64,000 bases of DNA from Cycas panzhihuaensis (taxonomy: Eukaryota > Cycadophyta): positions 1,984,001 through 2,048,000 of the forward strand of contig CM041465.1 of the NCBI GenBank assembly GCA_023213395.1. Direction: 5' to 3'. Positions within the stretch are counted from its first letter, which is position 1; each line of letters starts with the position of its first letter. Position numbers and translations under genes: made by a program. The notes under the pieces are model-generated. The model worked only from the letters and a program-made list of their open reading frames with translations. It made no database searches and was not told the origin of the DNA. Positions 35,750-48,121 of the stretch are shown piece by piece.

Positions 35750-37120
35750 TTCTTATATTTCCTATTGACCACTTATAAATCAAGCTCTTCGAGTAATGAG
35801 GATCACTTACCTAATTGACTAGTAAGGTTAGATTTAGTAAGCAAATATCTTATAATATCTTATTAAACAATTAGATGGACCCTATTCTTGAGGAGGTAGT
35901 GGTGTAACTTTTTAGTAGCAGAAATTAGAGTAAGACACTCTTTTTTAGGAAAAGGATAATAGACTTCAGCAACCACTGGGGTCCTACTAATAAAATAGAT
36001 AGGTCGTTCTCTATCGAAGTTATCCTCTTGCACTAACATTCCTATTAATGATTTCTCTATAGCTAAAGTATACAAAATAAATGGTTTGTCAAACCTTGGA
36101 AGAGCAAGAACTTGAGCTGAAACCAAGGCTTGCTTCAACTTATCAAAGGACTCTTAAACTTGACGAGTCCATCATAACTTAATATCTTTCTTTAAAAGAT
36201 TGGTGATAGTCTTAACATCTAAGATGAAATTAGCGATGAAACGTCTTAAGAAACCAAGTCTACCTAGAAAAGGTTTTATTTACTTTTAGCTCTTAGGAGG
36301 AGGCATTTTAATAATTGCCTTGAGCATATCTAGATAAATTATAATCCCATCATGGGAGATGATGTTTCCCAATATCTTTCTTGATATAATAGCAAAAACA
36401 TAGTTAGAATGATTAAGGCATAAATGATATTTCTTACATCTTTGAAGAAACATTCTAAGGTCATGGAGATGATTGTGCCTATTATGAGAAAGAGCGAACA
36501 TATCATCCAAACATACAACAATGATGTTACCAATTAATTCATGAAAAATATGGACTATATCTCTTTGATATATGACATTAATATTCTTTAAACTGAATTG
36601 CATGAATTTATAGACAAAGTTGCCCTAGGGAGTGGTAAAAGCAGTCTTATGATGGTCACAGGGTAAAATAGAGATTTGATTATATCTTGAAAGGCCATCC
36701 ATAAGGGACATTTCCTCAAAATTAGTTGTTTGGTCCCAAATCTGATTAAGAAAAGGGAGAGGAAAATTATTCTTGGGACATGCCTCATTAATATCATGAA
36801 AGTTAATGGAGATTCAATTAAATAATTCTTTTTCACTATTGGAACTATGTTAGAAACTCATTGAGAATAGGCAACACTCTTAATGAATCTAGCTCCTAAT
36901 AACTTCTCCACTTCCTATTTAATAGCAAGGGAAAGACATGGATGAATATGCTATTATTTTTGCTAATTGGGTTTAATTCCAGGAATTACTATGATGTTGT
37001 GTTCAACAACTTGAGAGTTAAGGCATTACATATCTTTATAGTCCCATGCAAAAACTGAGTGAAACTCATTAAAGTGATCCTTAAACTGGGGGATCTCTTG
37101 GGGGTACAACTAGCTCCCAA
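35750..37120 (-). pseudogene. pol: Reverse transcriptase and RNase H (copy 3), broken
   Basis: RT motifs: SLMDGLSRYNQ, TPWGNFVYKFM, the catalytic box VVCLDDMFAL at about 36515-36480 (Tyr to Cys), and CLNHSNYVF. The RNase H (36138-35863) begins with KQALVSAQVLALPRFDKPFIL, then YTLAIEKSLIGMLVQ; the first catalytic Asp is missing as in copy 2. KKECLTL is kept. Confidence 0.85.
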
Positions 37121-38169
37121 CTTGATAAGTTTGGGAACATTTCCTATTTTTAAGTCTACATCAATGCTTGGTTCTATAAGTATTGTGTTTCTTTCCTCAA
37201 AATGAGGAGGGTCAGGCTCTATTAAAGAAATAGACTCTTGAGGTAAGGAATGAATAACTATGACTTTTGAGAAGACTAACTTATGATGCCCATCAGGGAG
37301 ACTAGGAGATGAACCTACTAGATACTCAACAATCACCTTGTTATTTTTAAAATGGTATAAATGGAAGAGGCTAAGAAGGAGGAAGTTTTTAGGTAGAGAA
37401 ATACATAAAGAGAGGTGTCTGAAAGGTAAAAGAGGATCAACCAAAAAGTTTAGATAGGTGGGAACAAACTCAATGATTGAAGGAACATGATTCATACTAC
37501 ACTCTTAATCAAACAAAGATATTAGGATGAGTATGGATGGGGAAGGATCTATGTGAGGATGAGAAAGGAAAGAAGTAATAGAGATTGAGTTAACTTCTCA
37601 TACTCTAGCAGAAATATTATGATTAATTTGACCTATATCAAATGAATCAATATCTTCACCCCTTGATTCTAAGTCTAGATGGTGATGTAATAACATCTTC
37701 TTCTTATGACTATTCAACCATATCATAAAGAAAAAAGATTAAGAGAAAGAAGGGGAAGCATCAATACGTGAATCATGTGTAACTGAAGTTGAAGAAGTAC
37801 TCAATGAAGAATTAATAATAGAAGGAACCACTATGCTTGCCTCTCAAGGCAAACATAGAACCTGTGAGAAGTGGAGGTGAACAAGAGGAAAAGTATTTAT
37901 GTCAATAAGCCTAATCATAGATAGACCTCCATGAGATACGATGGAATGAAAAATTATCTCTTCATCAAGAGTAGAAGAGAAACCAAAGACCAATCAATTG
38001 AGTTTAAATGAACAGGGATAGATGAGGAACCTAATAACAAAGGGACAATATCAACTAAATCCACATCCTTTACTTCTAGATAAGTAGAAGGGGCTTCAAT
38101 AGTAAAGTATTAACCTAAACCAAGTGATTGAAAGAAGTACTCTAAAGAGTTGGAGGATTCACCAAGTTC

Positions 38170-38930
38170 TAAAATAGTCTCAACAAGAGGAATAAATTGT
38201 TTAATGGGTTTTGGCTTTTATTTGATAATTTTTAATTATCCCTCATGGATGAACCTAATTTCACTAAAGAGGGAGGAATAAACTACTGATATTTGGGTAA
38301 TCTAGGGTCCACCCAAAAGAATATTATACTCTAAGTCTAGATCGATAATGGTAAGCTCAATAAGAACTGTCTTTTCTTCTAATGTGAGAGGAAGAGTGAC
38401 TTGACCTAAGGGCACCTTATGGTTCTTATCACACCCCTAGCAAATCCACTTACATGGATCGAAAACTGAATCTCCAAATCCTCAACAAGATGAAGAGGGA
38501 TTATATTGACAGATGATCCCACATTGATTATAACTCACTTAATTTAATATCATTCTTTATGATTTCAATGTAAAATAGAGGTATGTCATTCAACGCATGA
38601 GTAGAATGAGTAAACATAGTAGCTAGGTCAAAGGAAAGCATAGAGGTGGATACAGAAACTACCATAGGAACTCCCAATGTGTCAAATAAGAGCTTACATT
38701 GCTTAGGAAAATACTTCAACAAATTAATAACCAATATACTAGCTGAAATTATCTTTAATTTCTCTACTAAAGAGAAAGATCCATCCTTTATACTAGAGAG
38801 AATGGACCTAAACTTGATGGGATATAGGGGTATTAGAGGTGAAGAGTTAAGATTCTTTGCCATCAAATTATCAGATGATTTATATAGACTTGCACTCTTT
38901 GTGGTCTCTACCATATTTATCATTCTCTTG
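38170..38930 (-). pseudogene. Aspartic protease region (copy 3), broken
   Basis: The open part (38923-38528) has LINLLKYFPKQCKLLFDTLG and SFDLATMFTHSTHALNDIP, matching the stretch just before the protease motif in copy 2 and in the family II element. The active-site part, about 38520-38480, is damaged. An LLGxP-type strand is found near 38310. Confidence 0.75.
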
Positions 38931-39046
38931 GTATCCCCACCTTTAGGAGGTGGGCGAAGTTGATTGTTAGTTCTTTTTGTTGAAGGATTTGAGGGAGTGG
39001 TAGTATTCTTTGATGAATTAGAGCTCGAAGGTTCATCTTCATCATC

Positions 39047-41208
39047 TTAGACATACTTTTCCTTACCTTTATCATCTTTATTTTCTTTCTTGTTATGTTG
39101 AAGTAACAAATTCTTATTAATCATTTGGTCTTGAGATGACTTAGAGGGGCAATTTGGTTGGATATTTATGTTTTGAGTCGTACTTTGAATGGCATGACAC
39201 TCACTTCTATCATGTGCATCCATTTGATGGTATGAGCACCATTTCATCTTTCTAAAGAGAGGGGGAGCTGGAAGAGGAATTTTTTTCTTCCTTCCTTTAA
39301 TAAGATGGATAACTTTGCTCTCCTTCAAAGGCTAACTCTGAGAAGGACCATCAACATGCAACTTAGTATTGATTGCATACTCTAACGATCTGATTAAAGA
39401 AGTCAAGTGATATAAGTGGATTCAAAATGGGAAGCCTTTGTTATTTGAACTGTTTCTTTGGAAGGTATAGGTTTCCCAACCTTCTTGATACCCTCTTGAA
39501 TCTTGAATGCTTCTAAGGTTAAGCAATGATTAACCACTTCTTCATACATTTGAGAACCAAGTTTTATGACTTCTAGGTACATGTGGGGCCTCAAAATATT
39601 AGTAAATAGATCAAATAGTAGGATAGGATCAAGATGTAAGTAATAAGCATATACTTGGTCTTGAAATATTTGAACAAAGTCTCTTGAGGTCTCATCATGG
39701 TTCTGCTTGATGGATAACAAGGATTTAATTCCTGATTCAAAGGGTCTCACTATATCAAAGTAGTTGATAAAAGAGTTAACTAAAGGAAGATGATAAAACC
39801 ACTTCAACACATCGCCTTGAAGTGGTTTAGGGAATTAGTGAATCATGACATAATCATTCATCATGAAATCTGCACAAGTAAGTACAAATACCTATATAAG
39901 TGGCAAGATCTTGAAAAGAATCACTAGAGAATTTAGGCAACTTAGGAAGAAAAAGAGGCATAGGTGATAGAAGGATCTCACATGGGAATGGAGACTTCAT
40001 GTAGTCGAGAAGAGGCCTCCTTGGCCTCAATGTAGTAGAACTTTGAGGTAAGGAGGATGGATGTAGAATAGATGAATGAACAAGTTGCTATAATTGTTAT
40101 TGTTTGGTTGTAAAGTATCATGAAGTAGAAAAGTAGAGGGGGTATTAAACCACACTGCAGAGTTAACCACAAAGTTGGTTTGGGGAATATGATGTTATGG
40201 AAAGATTAGATTAAAAGTAGTAAAAGGATGAACTTATGGAGTAGCTCTAAGAATGTGCAAAGAAGAAGTGGGATTAGAAACTCTCAAGGCTTATGACTGA
40301 CTTATTGAAGCATGAGGATGAATGGAATAAATATAAGAAATATATTAAGAAGAGGGAATTATATTAGATGCTCTACGAGATGGTGGGTGGGGTCTAACAC
40401 CATGGGATGAAATTGTATATGACGTGTGAGGGAGCAATTGAGTGGTAGAAGAAATAGGATGAGAAGGGGCAACTCTAGTGGTGTAAGAACAAATAGGGAG
40501 TAAACTAGGTGAAGTCATAACCACTTGACTAGAGGTAGGTGCATGAGAGGCACTAAGGTTTCCATAGGTAGAAACTATGGTGGTACCCCCATGGGTAGAG
40601 AGTATAGGACGGGGAGAGTAAATCCAAACTTATTTTCTAGGAGGAGAGTGGTGAGGTTATGAATGAGTTGACTTATGGTCATCCACTTCCTCTAAAGAAG
40701 AGGAATGGGATCATGGTGAAGGTCTAAGTGAAGGAGGGTGAAAAGGATGAGGATATCGAATGATATCAGGTGGAGGCTCTACCTCTATCGACTCATAATC
40801 ATTATTCAAATGATCAATCTAAAAATGTTATAATGCAGATGTCATGGTATAAGTCTCCAGATAAAATGGATCTTAGTAACTAGGCATGTGTAGTGGAGTA
40901 GGAATCCTAGTAAGAATCAGCTTAAAAAGTGATGAATGTGGTGGAATAGAAGGTGGTTATTCTTGTGCAAAAGAGGGATATATAAAAGAAGTATAACCAG
41001 GGTATTGAGAAGGTTCAAGATATCCTTGCTCCATGGGTACATCATATAATTGGGCCGAATCTTTAGGGGGATAAATATAAGTGTCATGGGCTTGAAGTTC
41101 TAAAGATTCGATGTAAGATAATGAGACTTCTTGACTAAAGTGTGAAGGATATACTTGAGGATTTGGAAGAAGGCCTTGAAGCCTCAAGGAGTGTCTAAGA
41201 GTAGGCAT
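39047..41208 (-). pseudogene. gag: Gag (copy 3), broken
   Basis: Has the best Gag start of the family: MPTLRHSLRLQGLLPNPQ at 41208, open to 40957. The capsid part (39810-39403) reads LKWFYHLPLVNSFINYFD, RPFESGIKSLLSIKQNHDE and FDLFTNILRPHMYLEV. The finger is WCSYHQMDAHDRSEC at about 39255-39211 with all Cys and His present, spacing CxxH...HxxxxC, typical for Tat Gag. Confidence 0.87.
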
Positions 41209-41247
41209 TATATTTTCTATTGCTTTAAAAAGAAGATAAACTATATC

Positions 41248-41265
41248 TCTCCAGTATGGTCTCCA
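41248..41265 (-). other. Primer-binding site, copy 3
   Basis: On the minus strand TGGAGACCATACTGGAGA, six bases inside the LTR end, in the same position as in copy 2. Confidence 0.75.
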
Positions 41266-41271
41266 GAAAGA

Positions 41272-42571
41272 TGGTGTTATTTCAAGTGGACCTAAAGTAA
41301 ATATCTCTAAATCATTAGGGTATTATCTTTGTTTCAATTAGCACTGGGAGATATGTAATTCAAGAAGACCTAAGTAACCACCTTTGCCCAACTCCTAAGA
41401 AGGAGACTTTGCCTAATTATATCATCAAGTAAGGTATGAATGAGGGGTGTGACGAAAGGCTTGGATGTATGGGGTTGGTAGAATCCACTAACCTACATAA
41501 CCAGGCGAAGGAGTTCTAGATTTGGAGCTACTCTGATAATATTTTCTTTGTCCTTCCTAGGGACTCCTATCCTTTAATATTTTTAGCTTTTTTAGTTTTA
41601 CTTAAATAAAGGAGATGGTTAAGTAAATGATTTTTTTTTTTTTTTTTCATTTTTTTAAATGTTTTGTTTGTTATTTTTTTAATTTAAAATGAAACACAAT
41701 AAACCTAAGCAATCTATAAAGCAGTAAGGCCTATTCTACCTTTAACCAACAAACAAAAAAAAACTAGAACTAGATGCATACAATGTACTTTTTTCATGTT
41801 AGAGATGAAACACACTAATGCAAATATGAAACTATCCTTTAGAATGTAATATGCACACTTCATTATAAAATGAAAGGTACTAACAAGAGATGCAACACAC
41901 CATGAAATTACTCTATGCAAGCTTTCAAAGATTTTGATAACATGTAATGCTAATTAAAAGATTTTTATGTCATATGCATGCAATCTTTTCTTTGAATGAA
42001 TATTCTATGATGCAAAAGAGAGATCTTGAAGACATGTTATTATTGTTTAAAATGAGTTTCCAGACCTTTTAAAGTTACATGCAAGCTATAAAACCTTAAT
42101 TGTAATTACTTATACAAGATACTAGCCACACAACTTTCAGATTTTTTCTCAATTGGAGCAAGAAAGACTCCAAAAAGTGAGGTACTCTATTCAACACTTT
42201 AAATTCTCTTTTTAAAGAAAAGTATGTAATATTAAAAGTGAAATCAACTAAGCAATGAAACTATGAAATTCCTAGTGGAAAATTTTACCTTAGAATGGCT
42301 CTTTTCTTTTAATTGATCAATTCTTTCCAACTTTTTTCTTTAAAACAAGTAAAAAAGAAAAGCAACAAGTAACGAGAGCTAAATGATAGCCAAACAAAGC
42401 TAAAAGAGATGGCAAACTACTTGAAATATAGACTACTATACAAGAATGGGAAGGGGTAGATATTTGAATGGTGGAGAGATGACCATGCCCCACCTTAGTC
42501 TATCCCTTGTGAACCTCATAAAGGGCTAACCTTTCAACTAATATTTCAAGCCAAAAATGCATATAACAACA
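41272..42571 (-). repeat. LTR of family I (copy 3 5' LTR, shared with copy 4)
   Basis: About 1300 bp, matching the LTR at 3271-4662 in reverse complement with small length changes. It holds a T-run at about 41631-41648. 5' leader of copy 3 lies on the left and 3' tail of another copy on the right, so one LTR again joins two internal regions. Confidence 0.82.
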
Positions 42572-43379
42572 CTGTAATAACCAACCAAAAGAAGGAACAA
42601 GTTCTAAGCATAAAAACAACCTTTAATAGATAGTAAAATAATAAGAGGTTACATATGAAAGGTCTTGCTAATTTAGAAGAACTTTAAGGCTGAGAACTTT
42701 GAGAAAAAACCATAAAATTTGAAGATTAAACTATCAATATTTGAGCACCAATGAAGCAACAAGTCACAACATCATATTATTCTCTCGATTTCACCCATAA
42801 GCATCACCAAAATCAATCTTGAAGTCATGGCAATAATAATTCAAAAAAAAAATCCAAAAATCACCAAAAATCCATACAAAACTTGAATAATTCACACTCT
42901 TACCCTCAATGATGAATGACAAAACCTTACTCATCATTCCTAGGTATTGAAAGGATAAGATTTTATCAAATTTATGTGGTGGCATGCAAAAATATGGTGT
43001 TTTGATTGAGTTTTACATGCATGACAATAAAAAATGTGACCGGTCATGTTTTTGGACCTACCAAAAATGTGATTTTACTCTAAAAATATAACCAGTCAAA
43101 TTTTTGGTAACACCAAAAATACAATAAATGGGAAAATGAAATCAACTTATAAAAAGGTTTTAAAATATTTTTTAAATATAAATTGAAGTATAAATGACCC
43201 TATAAATGAGTAAAGTGGCCTAAAACGAGACGAAAACCAGAAACACGAGCCCAAAAATGATTAAAAGTAAAAAAAGTTGGGTGAAATCAAAAGTAAAACG
43301 TAAAAACAATAAGTTTTAAAGAAATGTTAGATTAAATTGATTATGAAGGAAAAATTTTAGTGTTTGTAGGAAAATATAT
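42572..43379 (-). mobile_element. 3' tail of a fourth family I copy
   Basis: In reverse complement it aligns with 18200-19019 of copy 2, including GGGCnnGTGTTTCTGG-type and ACTTTACTC stretches. AAAAATGTGACCGG near 43030-43055 and its imperfect inverse correspond to the hairpin cluster at 18400-18590. It ends at the copia-like LTR. Confidence 0.7.
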
Positions 43380-43738
43380 TGTAGGAGAATAGGGCAGAAC
43401 ATATACAAAAATCACATAGATCAATATTGCATCATAGCTTCAACATGAAAGTACTTTGTATTCAATCAATATTGTAGTTAAGAGAGTTACAAATTTCCTA
43501 ATAAGGGTGATGTCTAAAGATAACAGGGTTACACACCCCTCAATATTTATGATTTTGAGGGAGGAGGGAAACTCCTCACCTCTAGAAATTTAAATTATAA
43601 TAAAATAATACTAACTTAACTCAAGTTAACATTAACTTACCTACACATGTTGAGCATCCACATGTGTAAATTGAAGATGATGAGGTGTGCTCCCCTAGTT
43701 GGAAGGTGGGAGTGGAGTGATGACAATTAACTCTAACA
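43380..43738 (-). repeat. LTR of copia-like element
   Basis: Bounded by TG...CA (TGTTAGAG to CCTACA on the minus strand). The polypurine tract at 43739-43751 supports the boundary at 43738; the other boundary is set only by the CA and the end of family I sequence. Confidence 0.55.
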
Positions 43739-43907
43739 TTCTCCCCCTTAATGGTCATCACGAACACTTGTATCTTCTCTTTAAACTTATGAAACTTGTA
43801 CTTGAAAAAAATTTTAAAAATCTGATCTTTATCAACTTACTTCAACCTTCTTGTAAAATATGTCTCTTTACCATAGAGTAGTGCAAAAAAATTATAAGTG
43901 AATGAAG

Positions 43908-44444
43908 CTACAAAAATATGTAAGTAGGTGAAACTTGATTTGTATAAAGATGAATAGTTTCCACTTTGACTTTCATATCATTAGGTCTCTTTTCTATCAT
44001 ATCTTGAGATTCATTTTCTCTCATATTATGAGATTCATTCTCCCTCTCAAATGGAGGATCATGTACTTGTGTAGCAAGTTGATCATACATTTGATCAGAA
44101 TCTTCATTGGTATTTTGATTATAATATACCTGTTCTGGTACCTGTCTCATATACTCAACAAAATTGATGTCAAATACATTGAGGGAGTCTCCCCTATAAG
44201 TAGAAATCAATACATCCCAAACTGATTTGGAAGTTATTAATTCAGAAACTCTAAAAAATACATCATTATTAATAGTGTAAAATAATAACCCTAAAACTTC
44301 ATTATCCTTTCTAAAATTTTCTTTAATACTGAAATCACATTCATATTGCAAATACTTTAGAAGATCATATTCAATAAACTAGTCTTGCATAGTCTTGCGC
44401 CATAGTGAAAAAATTTGTCCATCGAATATAGGAAATTGTGCCAT
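43908..44444 (-). pseudogene. Copia Gag fused to a pol linker fragment, broken
   Basis: Starts MAQFPIFDGQIFSLWRKTMQD at 44444, the usual copia Gag opening, with one stop, then ALGLxY-type VLGLLFYTINNDVFFRVSELI and SVWDVLISTYRGDS. After that it changes abruptly to FVEYMRQVPEQVYYNQN and a repeated ENESHNMRENESQDM stretch, which resembles the variable linker between integrase and RT. This suggests a deletion joining gag to late pol. Confidence 0.65.
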
Positions 44445-46080
44445 TTTATCAAAGAAACTTTAGTACATAAAAATATGTATTTTTATCAAGTCAAAAAGTA
44501 CTCAATAAATGAATAAACTTGTATGGTGTCAAATATACTCTTCAAAAAAAATGTAATACACCAATGAATATATATGATTTAGATAATTTTTTTGAAAGGA
44601 GATGTAATACCCTTTAAAAATGAATAAACTAAATGCAACCTTTATAGGTGCAATAAGGAAATAAACTTTTCAATAATGATAAATACTTTCAATATATGTA
44701 TGCCTTTGGAATAATATTTGAAATATGCATTTTAGATATACTTTGAAATAAAATGAATATAAGAGTAAATTTGAATGTGATAAAGATTGTTTTAGTAATA
44801 CAAATCTGAAATATAACTTTGATGATAAAAAGAATAATCCTTAACCTTTTGATTCTTCAAATATAATAAATATAAACTCTTAGTACAATAAATCCTTAGC
44901 CTTGATGATAATATATAATGCTGAAAAAAAACTATAATATATGTATAATTTATTTTAAAAGATAAGGAGCATGAAGAAACCTTTAGAAGAAGGTTTAGAG
45001 GACAACCTTAAGTTTGTCAGCTTTAAAAGTATACTAAATAATGTTAAAATAATATGAAACTTTACTAGTATGAGGATTAATAAAATATGTATCCAATGGA
45101 ATTGACTGTTTTGAAAACGGATTCCTACAAGTCAATATTTTGATGAACCAAAGGTATAGGCCTCTTTTTGAGGCATAATAAAAGCCTGAGACTCAAAATA
45201 TCATAAAAATGGCAATAAAACTTTATAGAATTCTGTAAAAATGATCAAATATATCTTGGGGAGCTGCTTAATATATTTTCAATTAAAATTTTTGAGAAAT
45301 ACTATACACAAAATGTGTAATTATGGTAGGTTGGAGGCAATTAAGTATCTCAATTTTGATGCATTTAAAAATTAGTAAAAACACGTTAAAATATATAAAA
45401 AACTATGTCAAATCAAAGAGGGTTGAGTCAACTTCCTAATGAAACTAACATGACTGAATTCTGATACAAAATAGAAAAGTTATAATGAAAATAGTAACAG
45501 GTACCTTTATGGTAAAATGTTAAGGAAAAGGCTGAAAACCACTAAAGTGCCACTTTCGGCAATTAAAATAATGATCAAAATGAATTCTAAAAATTAAAAT
45601 AAATAGTTGGTAATGAAGTTTATTAAATGTAGATCACTGTAGAATAGATCCAGGTAGAAAATAATTTCTTGGTAATAAAATATAATCAGTTAAAAAGTGA
45701 TTTTGTAAAAAGGATAAAAATGGCTCAAAAAATAAATGATCGAGTTTAAATTGACTGAAACAAGGTCAAATCAGGTCTAAATTGGTCATATAACCAGTTA
45801 AAATCAATCTACAAAAAATTTCTAATGTAATGAAACTAGTTTCATCAGAAACTGATGACTCAGAGAGGAGTTATGGCAAAAATTTGCTAGTAACCCTATA
45901 TAGGATAAAAAATCAAAAAAAAAAAAAAAGGAAAAAAAGTTTTATGAGTTTTGTTAGCTCCTATTGAGATGGCTAATGGTCATGTGATGATTAAATAGGA
46001 CCAGGGGCTTGCGAAAAGAGGGCTAATGTCCTTCTAAACCCTAAAATTTAAATATTATACAATATGATTTAATTTTTAAA

Positions 46081-46583
46081 AACTTTGTATTAAAAAAATA
46101 TATATTAAAGAAAATAATTTGAATGAAGCTGCCACCTCTATCATCGTGCCAGACCTGCTATAGCTATCATTGTAGTACTGCACTGCTTGCGGCCTCCTGC
46201 ATGTGGCCTGCATAAAGTCACCTCGACTGTCATGCGGAGGAGATCTTAAGAACGGTCCCAAATGTAAGATGTTGGAGGCGAGCAACATGTGCGAGGTAGA
46301 GGCCAAGTAGTTAGAAATAAACTAGAAATCATGTCGCAAATTTTAGAAACCTAGGATCAGTTTAGATTTCTTGTTTTTGGATGCATGTATTGGGTGTAGA
46401 ATGGTGGTTTAGCGTTGGCGACTACCCAGACCCAGTGAAAGGCCCTTTTAACAATTACTCTGCTATGTGTAACTTATTTGTGAATGTGAATTGTCTTCCT
46501 TTTATTGGTGAACATGTGCTGAAACACCAAGAGTCTGTTGCTCAAAAGGCTTGGAGCAAACTATAGGGACATACAAAGAACGC
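46081..46583. other. Unassigned sequence left of the family II element
   Basis: Base composition changes from AT-rich to balanced at about 46120. One open stretch (46381-46566) would encode 61 residues, MHVLGVEWWFSVGDYPDPV onward, with no motif I know and no copy elsewhere in the window. It may be host DNA, a captured fragment or the remainder of another element. Confidence 0.4.
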
Positions 46584-47947
46584 TGTCACACATTGCAGTG
46601 CTAGTTTGAGGGCTTAGGTTCAGGTTTGGGCAACTTACGTAAGTCCCAACCGCTAGTCCTCGTCCAACTCTCTTCCCGGCAACCCGGTTTGCTCTTCATA
46701 GCATCCCGGTTCACCGTAGGTGTTCTTTGGCTCCTCTTCGCCTCTTTGTTGCCATTTCCAACCATCTCTCTTGGCCTTGCCCTCACTGCCTTGTGGCTCT
46801 TGGGGGGAGGTTAGGGTGTTATTTGCAAGAGGTGGGCCACTCTGAGGCTTACCGGTCATTTACCTTTGCTATGGTTACCCTCTTTTACATACTTTCATCA
46901 TTGGGTTGATACTAATATATGTGTGTTTAGATTCATATTTGTATTATATAGACACATATTGTTAGGATCTCATATTGCATGTTAGTACCCTTTCTCTGTA
47001 AAAGGGGAGGTTGCCGTTGCTTGCAGGTGCTTGGACAGCGCAAAAGGTACTTTCTACTCATTCCATTGCCGGTAAGTGCTCTTGTATATGATGTACCTTC
47101 ATGCTACGTTAGTTACTAGTAGTTAGTTCCTTTCTTTCCTTGGCATTGTATTTAGTATTTTTCCGGGGAAGGTAAGGGAGCCCCTCATCTGAATCTGCTG
47201 TGACACTTCGCATCCAACGCACCATGTGGAGTAGTTTGGTGCCCCTCGAGAAGGCCCTCATCACACACGCCTTTGGTCCAGGTGCACACCTTACTCTACC
47301 TTGCTACCTTTTTCCTTTTAGATTCCTTCTTAGTAATTAACACATTGGAAAGTAAAAGGGAAACTTGACTCTACTTTTCTTTGATTATGCTTTATTTGTT
47401 TTATTGTATGCCTCTTTGCTACCCATAGGAAAGGCTATAGGAACCGCCCTTTTCACCTTTCCTCCTCTCCTTAGCCGCGCAAGCTTCTTGCCTCCCGAGT
47501 TACTTGTGTACCCAGTTAGCTTGTTTAGGCATACCCTTGATCTATTTTCTTGGATCTTCTCCTTTGCTTTCATTTTGTTCTCCGCTTCGCCGGATAACCA
47601 AAGTGACCCCGCCTATAGGCTCGTCGCTTGTCTATCTTCCTTCATTTCTCGTTACTCTAGGGAAACTCTTGAAGGTTCCTCTTCTTTCCCTTCCGGCCAT
47701 CCAAGGGTGGGAGGATCCTGTCCCTAGGTCAACCCAGGCTAACCCTACGCCTCATCACCCTTTGTTCGAAGTGGTGGAGGATCACTCTTTAGTAGCCACA
47801 TTCTATTGCAGGTCCTGAACTCACGCTTCGGCGCACGGGGCGCTCTGCGTGGTAATTGCTTTTCTTATAGGTCTCTCCTTTGATCATATCATCACCCACT
47901 CTTACCACACCTATTAGTTAGGTAGATATCACGTAGAGGTGCATCCA
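46584..47947 (+). repeat. Family II 5' LTR
   Basis: Starts TGTCACACATTGCAG and ends GTGCATCCA. It contains splice-like words (GCAG|GT at about 47024, CCG|GTAAGTGC at about 47071, TTGCAG|GT at about 47812), also kept in the other LTR. Open frames within it are repeated in both LTRs only because the LTRs are alike. Confidence 0.9.
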
Positions 47948-47948
47948 C

Positions 47949-47966
47949 TGGTGACCATACTGGGGA
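47949..47966 (+). other. Primer-binding site, family II
   Basis: TGGTGACCATACTGGGGA lies one base after the LTR end. It is nearly the same as in family I copy 2 and in the next element (61090). Confidence 0.78.
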
Positions 47967-48121
47967 CTGCCAGTAAGGGAGCTAGTTTCCGCTCTCTTCT
48001 GTTGGTTTCGCTACTTTTCTGTGATCCTTTTATACTTATTTCGATCTCTTTGTTGGGTAGCCCCCAACGCGTGTGCCTTTACCACCCTCTCCTTTTCCCT
48101 AACATTGTTGGTTGATTTTGC

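Larger units (their letters stand above)
28903..41271 (-). mobile_element. Family I Tat-like element, copy 3, internal region, minus strand
   Basis: It has the same modules as copy 2 in reverse complement: primer site at 41248-41265, gag, protease, RT-RNase H, integrase, archaeal-type RNase H, PMD gene (here on the plus strand), motif array and minisatellites. Its 3' end stops at 28903, where copy 2 would still have about 1.3 kb of tail and the LTR. Either the 3' end was deleted, or the copy 1/copy 2 array lies inserted in it and the rest is left of the window. Confidence 0.88.
43380..46080 (-). mobile_element. Copia-like element with internal deletion, right end lost
   Basis: On the minus strand an LTR start TGTTAGAG at 43738 follows a polypurine tract AAGGGGGAGAA. 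The element holds a Gag start, then jumps directly to a sequence that looks like the linker between integrase and RT, so most of pol is gone. Upstream of Gag there are about 1.6 kb of AT-rich leader with no gene. I find no second LTR or initiator-Met primer site to the right, so the element is truncated. Confidence 0.65.

Noticed and set aside
47365-47818. Open frames inside the family II LTR, repeated at 59028-59481
   Set aside because: They are repeated only because the two LTRs are alike; there is no motif, and each has disruptions in the other copy.
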